Part shown: piece after piece, positions 36,986 to 48,251 of the stretch
How positions within the stretch are numbered: the first letter of the stretch is position 1
Layout: each line of letters opens with the position of its first letter
NCBI RefSeq assembly: GCF_008831285.2
Contig: NC_045141.1
Coordinates: 12,388,106 to 12,452,105 of the forward strand
Source: Nymphaea colorata
Taxonomy: Eukaryota > Streptophyta > Magnoliopsida > Nymphaeales > Nymphaeaceae
Direction: 5' to 3'
Length of the DNA stretch: 64,000 bases
Notes under the pieces: model-generated
The model's database searches: none
What the model was told of the DNA's origin: nothing
What the model saw: the letters and a program-made list of their open reading frames with translations, nothing else
Translations under genes and position numbers: made by a program

Positions 36986-36997
36986 GCTCTGATACCA
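36986..36997 (-). other. Copia-1 primer binding site (tRNA-iMet)
   Basis: On the element strand this reads TGGTATCAGAGC, complementary to the 3' end of plant initiator tRNA-Met, directly adjoining the 5' LTR with no spacer. Confidence 0.95.
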
Positions 36998-37254
36998 TGT
37001 CAAACTTGAGTTCTTGTGGAGAATTGCAGAACTCTGCAGAAAACAGGGGAAAGAGAAGTCGGCAGGAAAAACAGAGTAAGAAGCTCTCACTCAATTTTAT
37101 TGATCTCTTCAAGTATCTCTCTCTCTCTTTACTTTAATCTATTTATACATTCATGATACACTTTCGTTATGTTACAGCTGTACAGTCTGTTAGAATGTGA
37201 GCTGTCATGCTTGTTGCAACTGTCTCACCACTAGAGTTGTCTTGTGTGCTAACA
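36998..37254 (-). repeat. Copia-1 5' LTR with promoter
   Basis: 257-bp LTR that should drive element transcription leftwards. On the element strand it contains gtataaata (around 37,140-37,148), a good TATA box, about 110 bp into the LTR. A GA-run and an aataaa-like polyadenylation word lie downstream. Confidence 0.95.
37140..37147 (-). promoter_or_regulatory. TATA box of Copia-1 5' LTR
   Basis: TATAAATA on the minus strand within the LTR, followed by a purine-rich GA stretch where transcription would start. Confidence 0.6.
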
Positions 37255-37259
37255 GTTTG
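37255..37259. repeat. Copia-1 target-site duplication, right (gtttg)
   Basis: Exact match to the 5 bp on the left side of the element. Confidence 0.95.
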
Positions 37260-37294
37260 ACTCTTACAACAAAACATTTCTGGCGCCACCCCTG

Positions 37295-38778
37295 CAAACA
37301 CAAGGTACATGAGTTTAGGTAATTATGCAATGGGTCAATTCTTACTGCAACTACTTGTGATGGGTTTGGATTACATTCTTTTTTGATTGGGTATGACTTC
37401 AACTATTCCTAGGCAATTAGTTAACCGTGGATCTGTTTCAATTCAAACATGGGTTTGATTCACACTCCATGTTCTGAGAAAGATTTACCATTTGCAAGAA
37501 AACAAAATCTTTGTCTAAAGAAATGCATTGAGAAACAACAATATAAATCAGTCCCCTTTTGTTGGTAAGTCCGTTTTCAGTAGCGTGACCTTAAGTACGA
37601 AGGAGTCGTGTCAGTGAAGCTTTTACTGACGTTTTTGCCCGGTTTAACTTACTGACGTTTATTGGCACCAATAAGAGTGGAACTCTTGTGGTGCTGTAAG
37701 CCAAAATAGAAGGACTAATTATACAAGCCAACTCAAGCATGGATGGTTAATTAAGGGCTGAAGCAATTAATCCAGACCAACAACACTGCAAGCTCTGTTT
37801 CATTACCAGCCATAGGCCCTAAAACCGGCCTCTAGAGGCGTCGGCCTTCTAGCTAGCTAGGCCTGGCTGCCCATCAGGGCCAGGACAAGGCCCAACTGCA
37901 GAAGTTCATAATTCACTTGTGTATGATAGCCAGTTCCATTGCACATCACACAAATTCTTCAACTCCTCTCCCCCAACTTGCTCACAAGCCTCCAATTTAG
38001 ACCCAAATAAGCGTGTCTCTTTCAAAAACTACTATTCAACTAGGCATATAGACCCATTTGCAGAGAAGAAGAGAAGAAGAACATTTTTCTACCAAAACAA
38101 ATCTTAGCCCGAGATTTAGGGTTAGGGTTAGGGTTTAGGAATGATTCTGGTTTTTTCTTGAGGCTAAAACCGTGGGTATCAAAAATTCTTCACTATTGGA
38201 ATCAAGTGGGTGTGGCCTTTTTTTTTTCTTCTTCTTCTTCTTCTTCTTTCTTTCTCTGGAGATGGCAGGGAAGAGAGAGAAAGAGAGAGTACTGACAAGG
38301 TCACCCTCTTTTCCCCCATCGTTTTCGTTTAGGACAGGATTGTGGGTCAAACTTTGCAGGTTGTTGGCTTTTAATATCTTTCTTGGCAGATTGCAATTTT
38401 CGGTGATAATGACTTTGCCATTCCTCTGGTTCATTGCTTTTATTTTTATACATGTTTTATATTTGCATTAGCTTCTCTTTCCTTTTTTTTTTTCTTCTTT
38501 TCCTTCCTTCTGCAGTTTATCCATTTTCGTGACCCATCAGTCTCATGGAAATGAATATAAAAAGGTGGCATTGTCTGATCAAGGACTGGTCTCTGAGATG
38601 GTGTCTATGGCAGGGTGCCAATATTTTTTTTAAAATGTCAAGTTGGTACTTAATATTTCTCCAAAAAGATGTGGAGCTTCAGTCCTTGACCTCCTTCAAG
38701 CAGAGAAACGGCTTAGATCCCATACTGCTGCATGATGCTAAAATTCTGCTAGCTAGGAACCTGGTTTCAGAAAGAACA

Positions 38779-38785
<7 letters not shown>
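37295..38785. other. Spacer, no gene recognised
   Basis: Contains a short telomere-type repeat (separate entry) and a TTC-rich run near 38,217-38,250. Overlapping frames on both strands show no recognisable domain. Confidence 0.45.
38115..38138 (+). repeat. Short interstitial telomere-like repeat
   Basis: Three to four degenerate units of the plant telomere motif TTTAGGG (tttagggttagggttaggg). Too short to imply an ancient telomere fusion; such words also act as telo-boxes near promoters. Confidence 0.7.
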
Positions 38786-38827
<42 letters not shown>

Positions 38828-38891
38828 TTAAGAACATGCTGCTAGACTGCCCTTTGTTTGATACTTCTAGGAAAAACTTGGGCACATAAAA

Positions 38892-38922
<31 letters not shown>

Positions 38923-39072
38923 ATTAAGAACATTCTGCTATAATGCCCTTTTGTTTGATACTTTAGGAAAACTAAGGCACATAAAAGATTTCTCTCCATT
39001 TCCATAAAGAACATGCTGCTAGAATGCCCTTTGTTTGATACTTGTAAAGAAAACTTGGGCACATAAAATATT
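38786..39072. repeat. Three 70-75 bp tandem repeats separated by (CT)n tracts
   Basis: Units at about 38,827-38,899, 38,922-38,995 and 39,004-39,071 share aagaacatgctgctaga, ccctttgtttgatactt and cttgggcacataaaa. CT microsatellites precede the first unit (38,786-38,825) and lie between units 1 and 2. A minus-strand open frame across them encodes repeated VPKFxLxVSNKG segments but appears to be a by-product of the repeat. Confidence 0.85.
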
Positions 39073-42000
39073 TGAGCAAAATGAAGGTCTTCATTATAGC
39101 CATATGGGCAAAGAGTAGGTCTCAAGCTGAAATATCCCCTATAGAAAAGCTATGGCTTGGCTAAGCAAATACATAAGGTTGAATTTGTTTAACATTTGTA
39201 ATTTCTGGGAGGCCATAACAATTTTTCATTATCTTGGTAGAAGGGGACACTGGTCCACAGTTAAAGTGAATAAGCATTTTTTAACTTCTATCTACTTGCT
39301 TGAAACATGTATTCCTTCTACGATTGGTCCGACACGGGTCATAAAATATTCAGTAAATTCTAGAGAGAGCGAGAGAGAGAGTATGCTGTCAAGGAAGAAG
39401 AGAGAGAGAGAGAGAGAGAGATCGTATTGGAAATGAAGCAGTTAGCCAAATACTTTTCTTACTTATTATGATCTTATTCTGCCTATTTTCTTCCGCATGA
39501 TTGGTGCAAGTCCCCAATAAATCCAAAATGGAAAAAAAGAAAGGGAAGAAGACATGGACCTGGGGAATCAAAATGCACATTCTACAAAAATTGGTAGGCG
39601 TCCAAGTTAGAAAAAAAGCTATGAAATATAGGAGGGCATCAAAGTTACCTACCCCATAGGGCAGGGCATATTGATTTTGGTCTCCATTTCCATCATTTCT
39701 TATCATATTTCTTGTTGTAGAGCTTTAAATCCATCTTCATCTTCATGATTGGATTCTTTTAAAGATGTCTAATCTGATTCAGAAATTTAAAATTTTGTTT
39801 CAGAAAGATGCTCCCTTTTCATGATTGGCCGTGAAAACCCAACAAAGCCCCATAAAAAGCTCGGGAAGGCAAGAGACGTATCGATTTTGTGAAATTTGAT
39901 TGATAACACATTAAATAAATGGCATGAATTCTACCGATGCATATTCTTCCGATGCCAATGAGGAAGGGAATAATTTTACTATTTTTTAGTCAGGACACTG
40001 CTAACACCCTCGTAAACCTAAATAAAACATGGTGGAGAATTTTTTTTGACCGGCAAGAACGATTGAGATTTAAAAATGTTTCATGAGAACTCATACGGTG
40101 AGGAAGAGCATGCAAGGAAGTGCTGTGAAGTTTTGAGCAAGGGAAGGGAAATCTCATTTACCCGAGTGAAGGTCCAAGCCTCTCCTTACCCATGGTCTTC
40201 CCCTTACCCATGGTCTTGGCTGAGAGACTTAGGCCTAAAACTCCTAAATTTGTTTTCCTATTCCATGATCATATACACCAGTTAGCATATCGGGAGCAAG
40301 CATCTCTGAAATTTGAACCAGCGACTAGCCGGCACCAGCCACTGGCCTAACTAGATGTGCCAAACTCTTCGGGGCAAATGGCCACCCAGCCTTGAGATCC
40401 CTTTCATATATCTGCTCCACACTTTCTTGAGATCCCTTCATGCATCTGGTCCACACTTCTTTATCTAATTGCTGCCCACAACTAAACGCAATATACATTT
40501 GATGCAGAGACAACAATCACATGACCACGTATATGGTTCTAGCTGTTCTAGTGACTCAATCAGGAATAGGGGTTATCTCATCTCCACTCCTATAAAGATC
40601 ATTGATGATATGCCATGATTTGAAACTAAGGGATGTTTCAACATTGACAAAGTGAAAATAAGTGCATATATCTATCTATTCTTCCATAGGTAGGAGAACC
40701 AGATATTCAGGCCAACGCACTCATTTGAATGACATGTCATGGGCAGTACCGGTGCTACTGTTGCCCATGCCAGCTTCTAAAATCTTGCATTGTGATCCAG
40801 TTATACCTAGATTCACTTAGATCCAGCTGTATGTGGTGCCCACACCATACCTGAGTTAGTGCCCTACAATCACTCATTTCCTAAGCAAGAGATTGTTTAG
40901 CAGCCCTTAGTCAAAATTTTCTGGCTCCGACCACTGGTCATGTGTTTGAGAAAAGAAACTTTGGTGCTAGGTTTGAGACATTGAGTTTGAACCCTTAAAA
41001 TGACAAAGACTCACATAGTGATAGAATGTGGAGTCCTCATGTAGCCACCTTCTTTGGAGGCAAAAAGTAAGGTTAGCGCCGACCCTGTGGTTGGTCCATT
41101 GTCCCAAAATGCACAAGAGCATGTTTGAATAGGTAGACAGAAGGTCATAAGATATTTTTTTGAGACATCCCATGTCAAATGTGTGCTATTTAAATCAAAC
41201 ACAAGTCTAGTGACACGGTTTTTCTTATCTTAAAAAACATTGCAACAGTCTCGCGAGCCAAGAGTGTCACTGGAAAAGGAATGCGTCTAAGGCAGTCCCT
41301 TTGAGGACTCCATGTATAAGAGAGCCTTGAAGAGTTTTTGGATCAGAAACAAGATGAAAAGAGACTCAGACGAGCAGTGTATTGTTGTATTTATCAAGAG
41401 ATATATATAGATGTTACCAAGATTTTACAGATAATAACCATTCCTTAAATAAAAGACACGGTTTACAACAATAAAACAGAAGATAAGGCAATTAAATCTG
41501 ATGATGTGGGTATGTATTTCCTTAAGTTACGCCTGAATTCAAATTCTTTGAAACTGAAGCTTGATCCTTATCCTTAACAAGCCTTTCTCCCATGGAAACT
41601 CAAACGCGCTCTATTCTTCTCTAGTTGAACTTTACAACCTTCTAGTCCCATGGCGACTGACTGGTTGGTTGCTACGTGGTGGAGTCACTGATGTGAACTT
41701 TGTGATCTTCCGCACTGTATCGTTCATCATAATGTCAAAGGAGGAAGTAATATATTCTTATACAAAACACGGAATAATTAATCCTTTTTCCGTTTCAATC
41801 AGCAGTCCAACCATGTCCCTGTAAGAATTTAAGAAATTCTTTAATCGACAGTCTTACGGCACCTATCCTTATTAGGATTTTAAGAAATTCCTTTTTGAAA
41901 AAATAAGAAAACAACCAATTACAGTTGTGGGTTCTCCAGTACCATGGAAAAATGTGCCAAAATAAAAACAAGAAAAAAGTACTTGTAAAGATTAAATGGG

Positions 42001-42118
42001 TGCTGCTGGCTGCTGCCTCTTTCAGTCGAGTCGAGAGGGAAATGGCGAACACCATATTTTTTGTCATTTCCTTCCTTATTTTTCTTTTTTACCGCATTGT
42101 CCTGATCCAGACCTCTGC
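39073..42118. other. Spacer upstream of the bHLH gene
   Basis: GA-runs lie at about 39,361-39,421. No recognised gene or element was found. The last few hundred bases would include the promoter of the bHLH gene. Confidence 0.45.
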
Positions 42119-42126
42119 TATTAAAA
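42119..42126 (+). promoter_or_regulatory. Possible TATA box of the bHLH gene
   Basis: tattaaaa, about 90 bp before the start codon, followed by a CT-rich leader typical of plant 5' UTRs. A weak match; the true start site is unknown. Confidence 0.3.
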
Positions 42127-42216
42127 CAGCTTCTCGACTGTACCTTTGAGAGCCACAAGCTTTGCTTCTCCCACTTTCTTCTCTCCCTCGCTTTTCTCAG
42201 AAGGAGAAAAAGAAAA

Positions 42217-43589
42217 ATGGAAGTTGATGAAGTGTTTGAGGAGTTCCTGGCCTTGAGAAGAGAGCTGCTGGAGAGCTACCCCGGTGAAATGAATGAGTTT
42301 CTTGCAGATGGTAGCAATTTGAATGATTTTCACAGGAACCCATCTTCCTATTTCCCACAATCGCCATTTCTACCAACCGCAAACTGTGAACAGCTCACTG
42401 CTGCACCTTCCTCATTTAATGAGCCCACCATTTCCTCCCAATCAACACTTGGGTGCTCCTTGGATGCAGTTTTCCCATACAAAGATGGGTTTTTGGCAGC
42501 CCCTGATATGGCCTTCTCTTCATCCGAGACACCAACTTTTTTCCCACTGGTTGAGGATGATGAGTTGGGGTTCTTATGCAAGAGCCTCTGCAGCTCAGAC
42601 TCAAAGGAGGGCATATCTAAGCAGAGCATGGCCCAAGCACTCGGGATACCAGAGTTCGAGGCAAGTGGTGCAGAGACAGGGACGAGAAGTAGGCAATTGA
42701 AGAGGAGACTGGAAGGGCAACCTTCCAAGAATCTCATGGCTGAGAGGAGGAGAAGGAAGAGGTTGAATGACAGGCTTTCTATGCTTAGATCTGTTGTTCC
42801 AAGAATCAGCAAGGTTGAGAAATGATCGTTAAGCTTTATCTGTTTGGCTTTTCTTCTTTTTTCCAGATTTTACTGAAACTTCATTTGGGATTTTGTTAGA
42901 TGGACAGGACTTCCATCCTTGGTGATACTATTGATTATACCAAGGAACTCCTCGCCAGAATCAAATCCCTCCAAGAAGAAGTAGATCTATCCGAGGATAG
43001 CTGCAATCATCTAAATCTCCTGAACTTTTTCAAGCAGCTAGAACAGAATCAGGCTCTAGTGAGGAACACGCCCAGGGTGGGTATAAATCCATATTTTAAC
43101 CCAATATTCTGACTTTCACCGTCTAGTGGATAGTTTACCTCTTGAAAGATCCAATGGCCTCTAATTTTTGTTTCCTTTTGTCATCTCCCGCTTTGGGGTT
43201 TGGATGGAAATGCAGTTTGACGTAGAAAGAAAAGGTGCAGATACAAGGATAGATGTCTGCTGTGCAGCAAAACCAGGATTATTGCTGTCAACAATCAGCA
43301 CTATAGAAGCCCTTGGGCTTGAAATTCAGCAATGTGTTATAAGTTGCTTCAATGATTTTGGAATGCAAGCTTCTTGCAGAGAGGTTAGTTCTTCTGACCA
43401 TCGTTGGGCATGTCTTTGATTTTTTTTTTTTTAGATTATATGAGAAGATTCGGATGATCAAATTTTCCTTTTTTCCCTTTTCCCTGTTTGCTGAATGAAC
43501 AGGAAGGGGAGCAGATGACACGGTTAAGGTCTGAAGATATTAAGCAAGCACTATTAAGAAATGCAGGTTATGGAGGAAGGTGTAACTGA
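42217..43589 (+). CDS. bHLH93: bHLH93-like transcription factor (4 exons, 342 aa)
   Basis: A basic helix-loop-helix protein expected to bind E-box promoters in the nucleus as a dimer. I place the exons at 42,217-42,813, 42,900-43,076, 43,216-43,383 and 43,503-43,589. All introns have GT-AG ends and every exon is a multiple of three, giving 199+59+56+28 residues. The N-terminus ([17 protein letters not shown]) is typical of the bHLH93/bHLH61 group. The basic region [20 protein letters not shown] keeps the Glu and Arg needed for E-box contact and runs over the first intron into [18 protein letters not shown]-terminal ACT-like region follows ([25 protein letters not shown]), ending [14 protein letters not shown]. 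Arabidopsis members of this subgroup IIIb clade are about 350 aa. No frame defects. Function beyond DNA binding is not inferred. Confidence 0.93.
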
Positions 43590-44701
43590 AGAAGAATTGC
43601 AGAAAGCGCCTTTTGTTCCCCTCTTTTTTCCTTGATGTGATGGCCACAACAAGTGGACCATTTGCATTTGTGAGGCAAAAGCTCAAAATCCTATTGTTGA
43701 TGAATGAGGAGATTGTTTGTCTTTGAACTAGCATGCATTTATAATATAATGTATTGAGACTTTCTGTGTCCATAAACAACTTTCAAGTAGGCTGCCATGG
43801 CCTATGTACATACTACATACCCTTTCACAGGGCAAATAAAATGTGGGTACCTCTTGCTCCAGTTGTGGATTCTCCTTATTTGGTGGAGAGATCACATGCG
43901 CTTCGTTTTCTGCGCCTCTCTCTCTCTCTCTTTCTCTCTCTCTCTGGCTCGCTTGGAGACCACCAACTGTTCTGCCAATAGAAGGCCTTAACCAGTAGGA
44001 TGTAAAGGCATAGGCATATCCCAAGGATTAGAAACATCTATTAATTGAGAGAACGATGTGCCTGTGGAATTTCTTTCTCATTTATCGCTTCCTAAAATAT
44101 ACAGCGCCTCAGGTGTAACTAGTTGATATGAAATTATTCTTTCACAATCAGCAGTTGCATAGGACTGAACGTATGCCATATTACGTGCATCGATAAAGCC
44201 ACTTTTTAGAACCGTTGCACATGTACACTGTAGTAACGTACGACGAGCATGCAACTCGACAAAATGCAGATGTATAAGACAAGAAAATGTAAATTTTGGG
44301 TGTTAATTCAACGTGAGGAGAATCCATCTGATTAGATTGGGATGGGGGCTGGCAGCCAATTCATATTTCAAAGTTTCATCCCAAAGCAGCCCTGAACCTA
44401 GGAGATAAGGAGAAGGTAAGGGGAGCAGGGTTTTAGCCTTTACTCGGGTGGTGGGGTTTCCCCGAGCTCACCCAAGAGAAGAGAGAGGGAGAGAGGGTCG
44501 CTCTCAACATCATGGTCGCCAAGATTAGCTTCCGATATAGTGGGCCTCTTTGCGTTGAAACTGCAACATCCCTTTCATTAGAAACAAGGACCAGGCTGCT
44601 GGATGTAACCATCTTAGATGTTCGTATAAAGAACTTGGTCATGGCCATACATCTAATCGACATCGCTACCAGACAAGAAAGCAGCGTGGGGCTCCAGTAA
44701 T
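43590..44701. other. 3' UTR of bHLH gene and intergenic spacer
   Basis: AATAAA-type words near 43,830 could serve polyadenylation. A CT microsatellite lies at about 43,916-43,945. No further gene seen before the convergent Myb/SANT-like gene end. Confidence 0.45.
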
Positions 44702-45443
44702 TTAACAAGTCCCAAAGTCACTCTCGCAGTCATCATCATCATTGTCAGCATCATTAAACCCATCATATTCTGAAAATGTTTCGATTTCATGGGACTCCTC
44801 TGTTGGATTTGCTTAAGAGCATCCCTTGCTTCAGAAACGAGAGCCAACCTTGCATATTTGAGAGTCTCTGTTTTATCCAGTGTTCGACCTTTCGTTTCAG
44901 CAGGTACTAAGTCTGCCTTCTTCATTGCCGCCTTTTTGCCCCGTGTCTGCTCCCGGATATGAAGTCGGTCAATGTACTTCTCATGCAAGTCCAATTCTTA
45001 ATTTTCTTCAAAATCTCTGGACTCACAAGTGCTTGTTGATGGAAAGGAGCAACAATATTTGGCATTTTGTTTCTATTTCCTGATGGCTCCGATTCACCGT
45101 TCATCTCAAGGCAATGAGATTTCAACTTATTTTGTAAAGTTTTCTCATCTGGGAGGAACCCTTATCTGTGGAGGAGGATCCTTCAAGGACGGAAAAGACC
45201 AGCCACACGTCCCTGATCGGCAAGAACATGCTTCTTCAGTATATGTCTAGCAGCCCTACGAGCAAGAAGGCTTTTCCTTTTGCCACTAATTCGCCCTCTA
45301 AGACCAAACTGTTCAAGGGGAACATTTCCCGTAAGACAGCACTGCCCCGACGGAGAAATTTCTCTTTGTCCTAGAACGAGGTGGTGTATGACAGAAATAG
45401 AATGGATACGATCAAAACATTCCTTTGCTGATTTTCCAGGGAC
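44702..45443 (-). pseudogene. 3' coding block of the Myb/SANT-like gene
   Basis: Starts in phase 0 at VPGKSAKECFDRIHS, the third helix of the Myb/SANT-like domain, and ends with an acidic tail (NDADNDDDDCESDFGTC) and TAA at 44,702-44,704. Frame changes are needed near 45,188-45,200 (GLF to SVLEGSS), 45,141-45,153, 44,991-45,001 (KKIKN to LDLHEKYID) and 44,800-44,815 (ALKQ to PTEESHEIE). Between them the reading is coherent and without substitution stops, which suggests loss of function was recent or the indels are artefacts. Confidence 0.75.
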
Positions 45444-45623
45444 CTGCACGAAATTTTTGCTGATTGATCAGTCTACGCATTGAAAAATTAAGGATACATG
45501 ACAAATGGAACAGTGAAGCTATAACTGACAAACCAGTAGAACATACATCATGAAAAATAATAACATAGGAAAGAAATATTGAACGGATAAAGAAGAAACA
45601 GAATGAACAAATTTCATTACTAA

Positions 45624-45962
<339 letters not shown>

Positions 45963-46715
45963 TAAGAAGAACAAAGAGGGCATGGGCCAAAATCTGGACT
46001 TAGTAGAATGTGCAAATTCCAGTGATGCTGACAGAGAGAAAACTCGCATACTAAAGAGAATGAGGTTGTTAATCTTTTCGAAGGTGCCTGAAATATGCGG
46101 GTTAAAAGCCTTCAACAGCTCTTTAGGAAGTAGGAACATATGGCAAAGTGGGCCCACTTGAATGCAGTGTGTCACCTTTGCCACAGAAAACACACTGGAC
46201 TGTAGAGCCTCTTTGGGATTCAGTCACGCTGGAATCAGATTATCTGGAGTGAAAAACCAGAAAACAAATAGAAATATGTGGGAAGGCTCGACATGTGCAA
46301 ATACCAGCTCTTTTAAAGAACCAAATCTGTGAAGTTAGGTGCAGTTTCCTGAAGGAGATTTTGACCATCCTTTAGAGCAATTATCCACAAGAATTATGTT
46401 AGGTCATTTCTATGCAAGTTTGTGTCAGTAACTTAATTTCAATTTCCAATTTGTGTTAAGCAGATCAAATTATATTGCTTCAACAAATTATTACCATAAA
46501 ATTTCTACGTCAAGATTATTTAGACGAAGCTCTCCTTCAAATGTTCTAGATTTTATTTTGTACTCCAAACTTATTTGTTCAACAAACTTGCTGTCTAATA
46601 CCTGCTGAACTCTCTATTTGATGGGAATGGTTGTAGTACAATTTCCATATTAACTGCTGTAGTCTGATAGTAACAATCTTCAATATTTAAAAGGCACTTT
46701 TGCTTGTAAGACTAC

Positions 46716-47157
46716 ATGCATGTACTATGTCACATGGGTGCGGGGTGCGGGTGCTGGTTGCCAGTGCGGGATGCGGCAAGTTCCAAAAAAATTGGGTGCA
46801 GATGCGGCGAGAGAATGTATACATATATATATGTATATATATATATATACATATATTATAAGTAATTTTATTTGTCTATATTTTTAATTTTTTTTATCAA
46901 GGTTACCTTACTCTCATACAAAATTCAAAGTTTTATTAAATAAATAAGGGGGGGGGGGGGGGGGGGGGGAGAGAGAGAAGAGGGAAAGATAGGAGAAGGA
47001 AAAAAATGAAAAAAAAAGATAGAAAAGAAAAACGGGTGCGGTTAGCAACACCCGATTTGGTTTGACCTAGTCGGGTGTCGCCTCGGGCCGCACCCTCACC
47101 CGCATTGGTGCAGGTACGCCACCATAGTTGGCTCACCCGTGTGACTTAGTGCATGCA
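46716..47157. repeat. Inverted-end repeat (catgggtgcggg family)
   Basis: The left end (tgcatgtactatgtcacatg, then ggtgcgg) and the right end (cacccgtgtgacttagtgca) are imperfect inverted repeats rich in gggtgcgg words. Inside are a palindromic TA/ATATG run and a G22 run at 46,948-46,969. Probable non-autonomous DNA element. Related words recur at 47,395-47,500 and 56,740-56,815. Confidence 0.55.
46948..46969. repeat. G homopolymer (22 nt)
   Basis: An unbroken G-run followed by a GA tract. The length is prone to sequencing error. Confidence 0.9.
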
Positions 47158-47505
47158 TATGGACAATGCTATCTTTTCAAAACAACAGAAAAATGTCAAA
47201 TGTTTAGACACATAGATTCTGACCATCTTCTTTTGACTGAAGGGAACCTTATCCAAGAGCAAACTGCTTGAAAATCCACTATTTTCAAGATAAACCCCAA
47301 AGTGTATACAATGATGCTGCCTTACGTTCCTCAACTATAGAAAAACTGAAGCACCAAAAATGTCCAACAATTCAAATCAATAAATTCAGAATATGGCTAG
47401 CTATGTCACATGGGTGCGGGTATGATACGGGTATGGGTACGGCGATACGGGTATGGACACAACAATTTTGAAAATTTTGGATACGTGGATACGGTAAATT
47501 TTATA

Positions 47506-47510
47506 TTCTT
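47506..47510. repeat. Copia-2 target-site duplication, left (ttctt)
   Basis: Abuts the 5' LTR; exact copy at 52,835-52,839. Confidence 0.95.
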
Positions 47511-47750
47511 TGTTGACGGGTTTTGTTGTTCGGGTCCGGATCCGTACCCGATCCGGTTTGTCCTAATTAGGACTACTTATACTTCTGTAAACCCTAATCT
47601 TTGTGTTAATGAAGTGTTGAAGAGAGAGAGTGTCTGGAGGCTAGTGGGCACCAGACCTCCTCACCCGTGGTTTTTCTTCCCTCGAGTCGAGGGTTTTCCA
47701 CGTTACATCTGTGTGCTTTCTTCTTCTCTCGTGCACATTTTGTTTCTACA
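47511..47750 (+). repeat. Copia-2 5' LTR
   Basis: 240-bp repeat, tgttgacggg to gtttctaca. It includes taaaccctaatc near 47,587, a telo-box-like word, and an internal inverted cctcgagtcgagg motif near 47,690. Confidence 0.96.
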
Positions 47751-47762
47751 TGGTATCAGAGC
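47751..47762 (+). other. Copia-2 primer binding site (tRNA-iMet)
   Basis: tggtatcagagc directly after the 5' LTR, complementary to the 3' end of initiator tRNA-Met. Confidence 0.95.
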
Positions 47763-48251
47763 CGTCGGACTTGGAGAAAACAAAATCTGTTTTTTGTTCT
47801 ATGGTTGTGAAGTTCCAACCCTGACTGCCGCCGCCGCTACCACCGTCGCCGTCGCTACCACCACCGCCGCCGCTGCCCTTGCTGCGCCGCCGCTGTCCTG
47901 GCCGTGACCGTGACCACCGCCGCTGTCGCCGCACCGTGGCCGCGTGACTGCCTCCGTCGCTGCCCCGCCGTGGCTGTGACCGCTGCTGCGTCGCTGGTGT
48001 CGTGACTGCCGACGCCAACGTCTCTGCTGACGCCTCTGCCGACGCCGACGTCCGACCACCGACGCCGACGTCCGACGCCGTCGCCTCTTCTCGGCGCGCG
48101 CTGCCAAGCGCGGCCCTCTGCTTCCGCCGCGTCCTGCTGCTTCCGCAGCTCCCGCCACTTCCGTCGTTGATCCCCGACTGCGTCATCTCACCTCTTCTCT
48201 CGGTTACTGCTGCTGTGTGTGTTCTTTGGCAGCCACTTCTACCTCGTGATC
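47763..48251 (+). other. Copia-2 GC-rich leader
   Basis: About 490 nt between primer site and Gag start, dominated by ccgccg, gacgcc and cgtcgc triplets and dense in CpG, in sharp contrast to the AT-rich surroundings. The long Ala/Gly/Arg-rich frames on both strands follow from this composition and are not genes. It would carry packaging and dimerisation signals; none can be pinpointed. Confidence 0.8.

Larger units (their letters stand above)
32491..37254 (-). mobile_element. Copia-1: complete Ty1/copia LTR retrotransposon, 4,764 bp
   Basis: Every structural part of an autonomous copia element is present: two 257-bp LTRs bounded by TG...CA, a 5-bp target duplication, an initiator tRNA-Met primer site abutting the 5' LTR, a purine tract abutting the 3' LTR, and one uninterrupted Gag-Pol frame. 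By eye the LTRs differ at one base (C at 32,595, G at 37,102), which implies a very recent insertion. The compact size and single frame resemble small plant lineages such as Ale, but the lineage is inferred. It sits inside a hAT-like MITE, away from recognised genes. Confidence 0.97.
32352..37294. mobile_element. hAT-like MITE, copy 5, interrupted by Copia-1
   Basis: The left end caggggcagaggga and the right end tggcgccacccctg are the family's inverted termini. They lie about 139 bp and 35 bp outside the copia target duplications, giving an ancestral element of roughly 175 bp. The flanking 8-mers aacacaca and caaacaca agree at 6 of 8 positions. The copia therefore inserted into an older MITE. 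Confidence 0.7.

Noticed and set aside
38172-38471. 99-codon frames on both strands around a TTC/GAA run
   Set aside because: They coincide with simple repeats and show no protein family features.
47751-47762. tRNA-like word tggtatcagagc as a possible tRNA gene
   Set aside because: Only the 12-nt primer-complement is present, with no cloverleaf around it. The same word at 36,986-36,997 also abuts an LTR.
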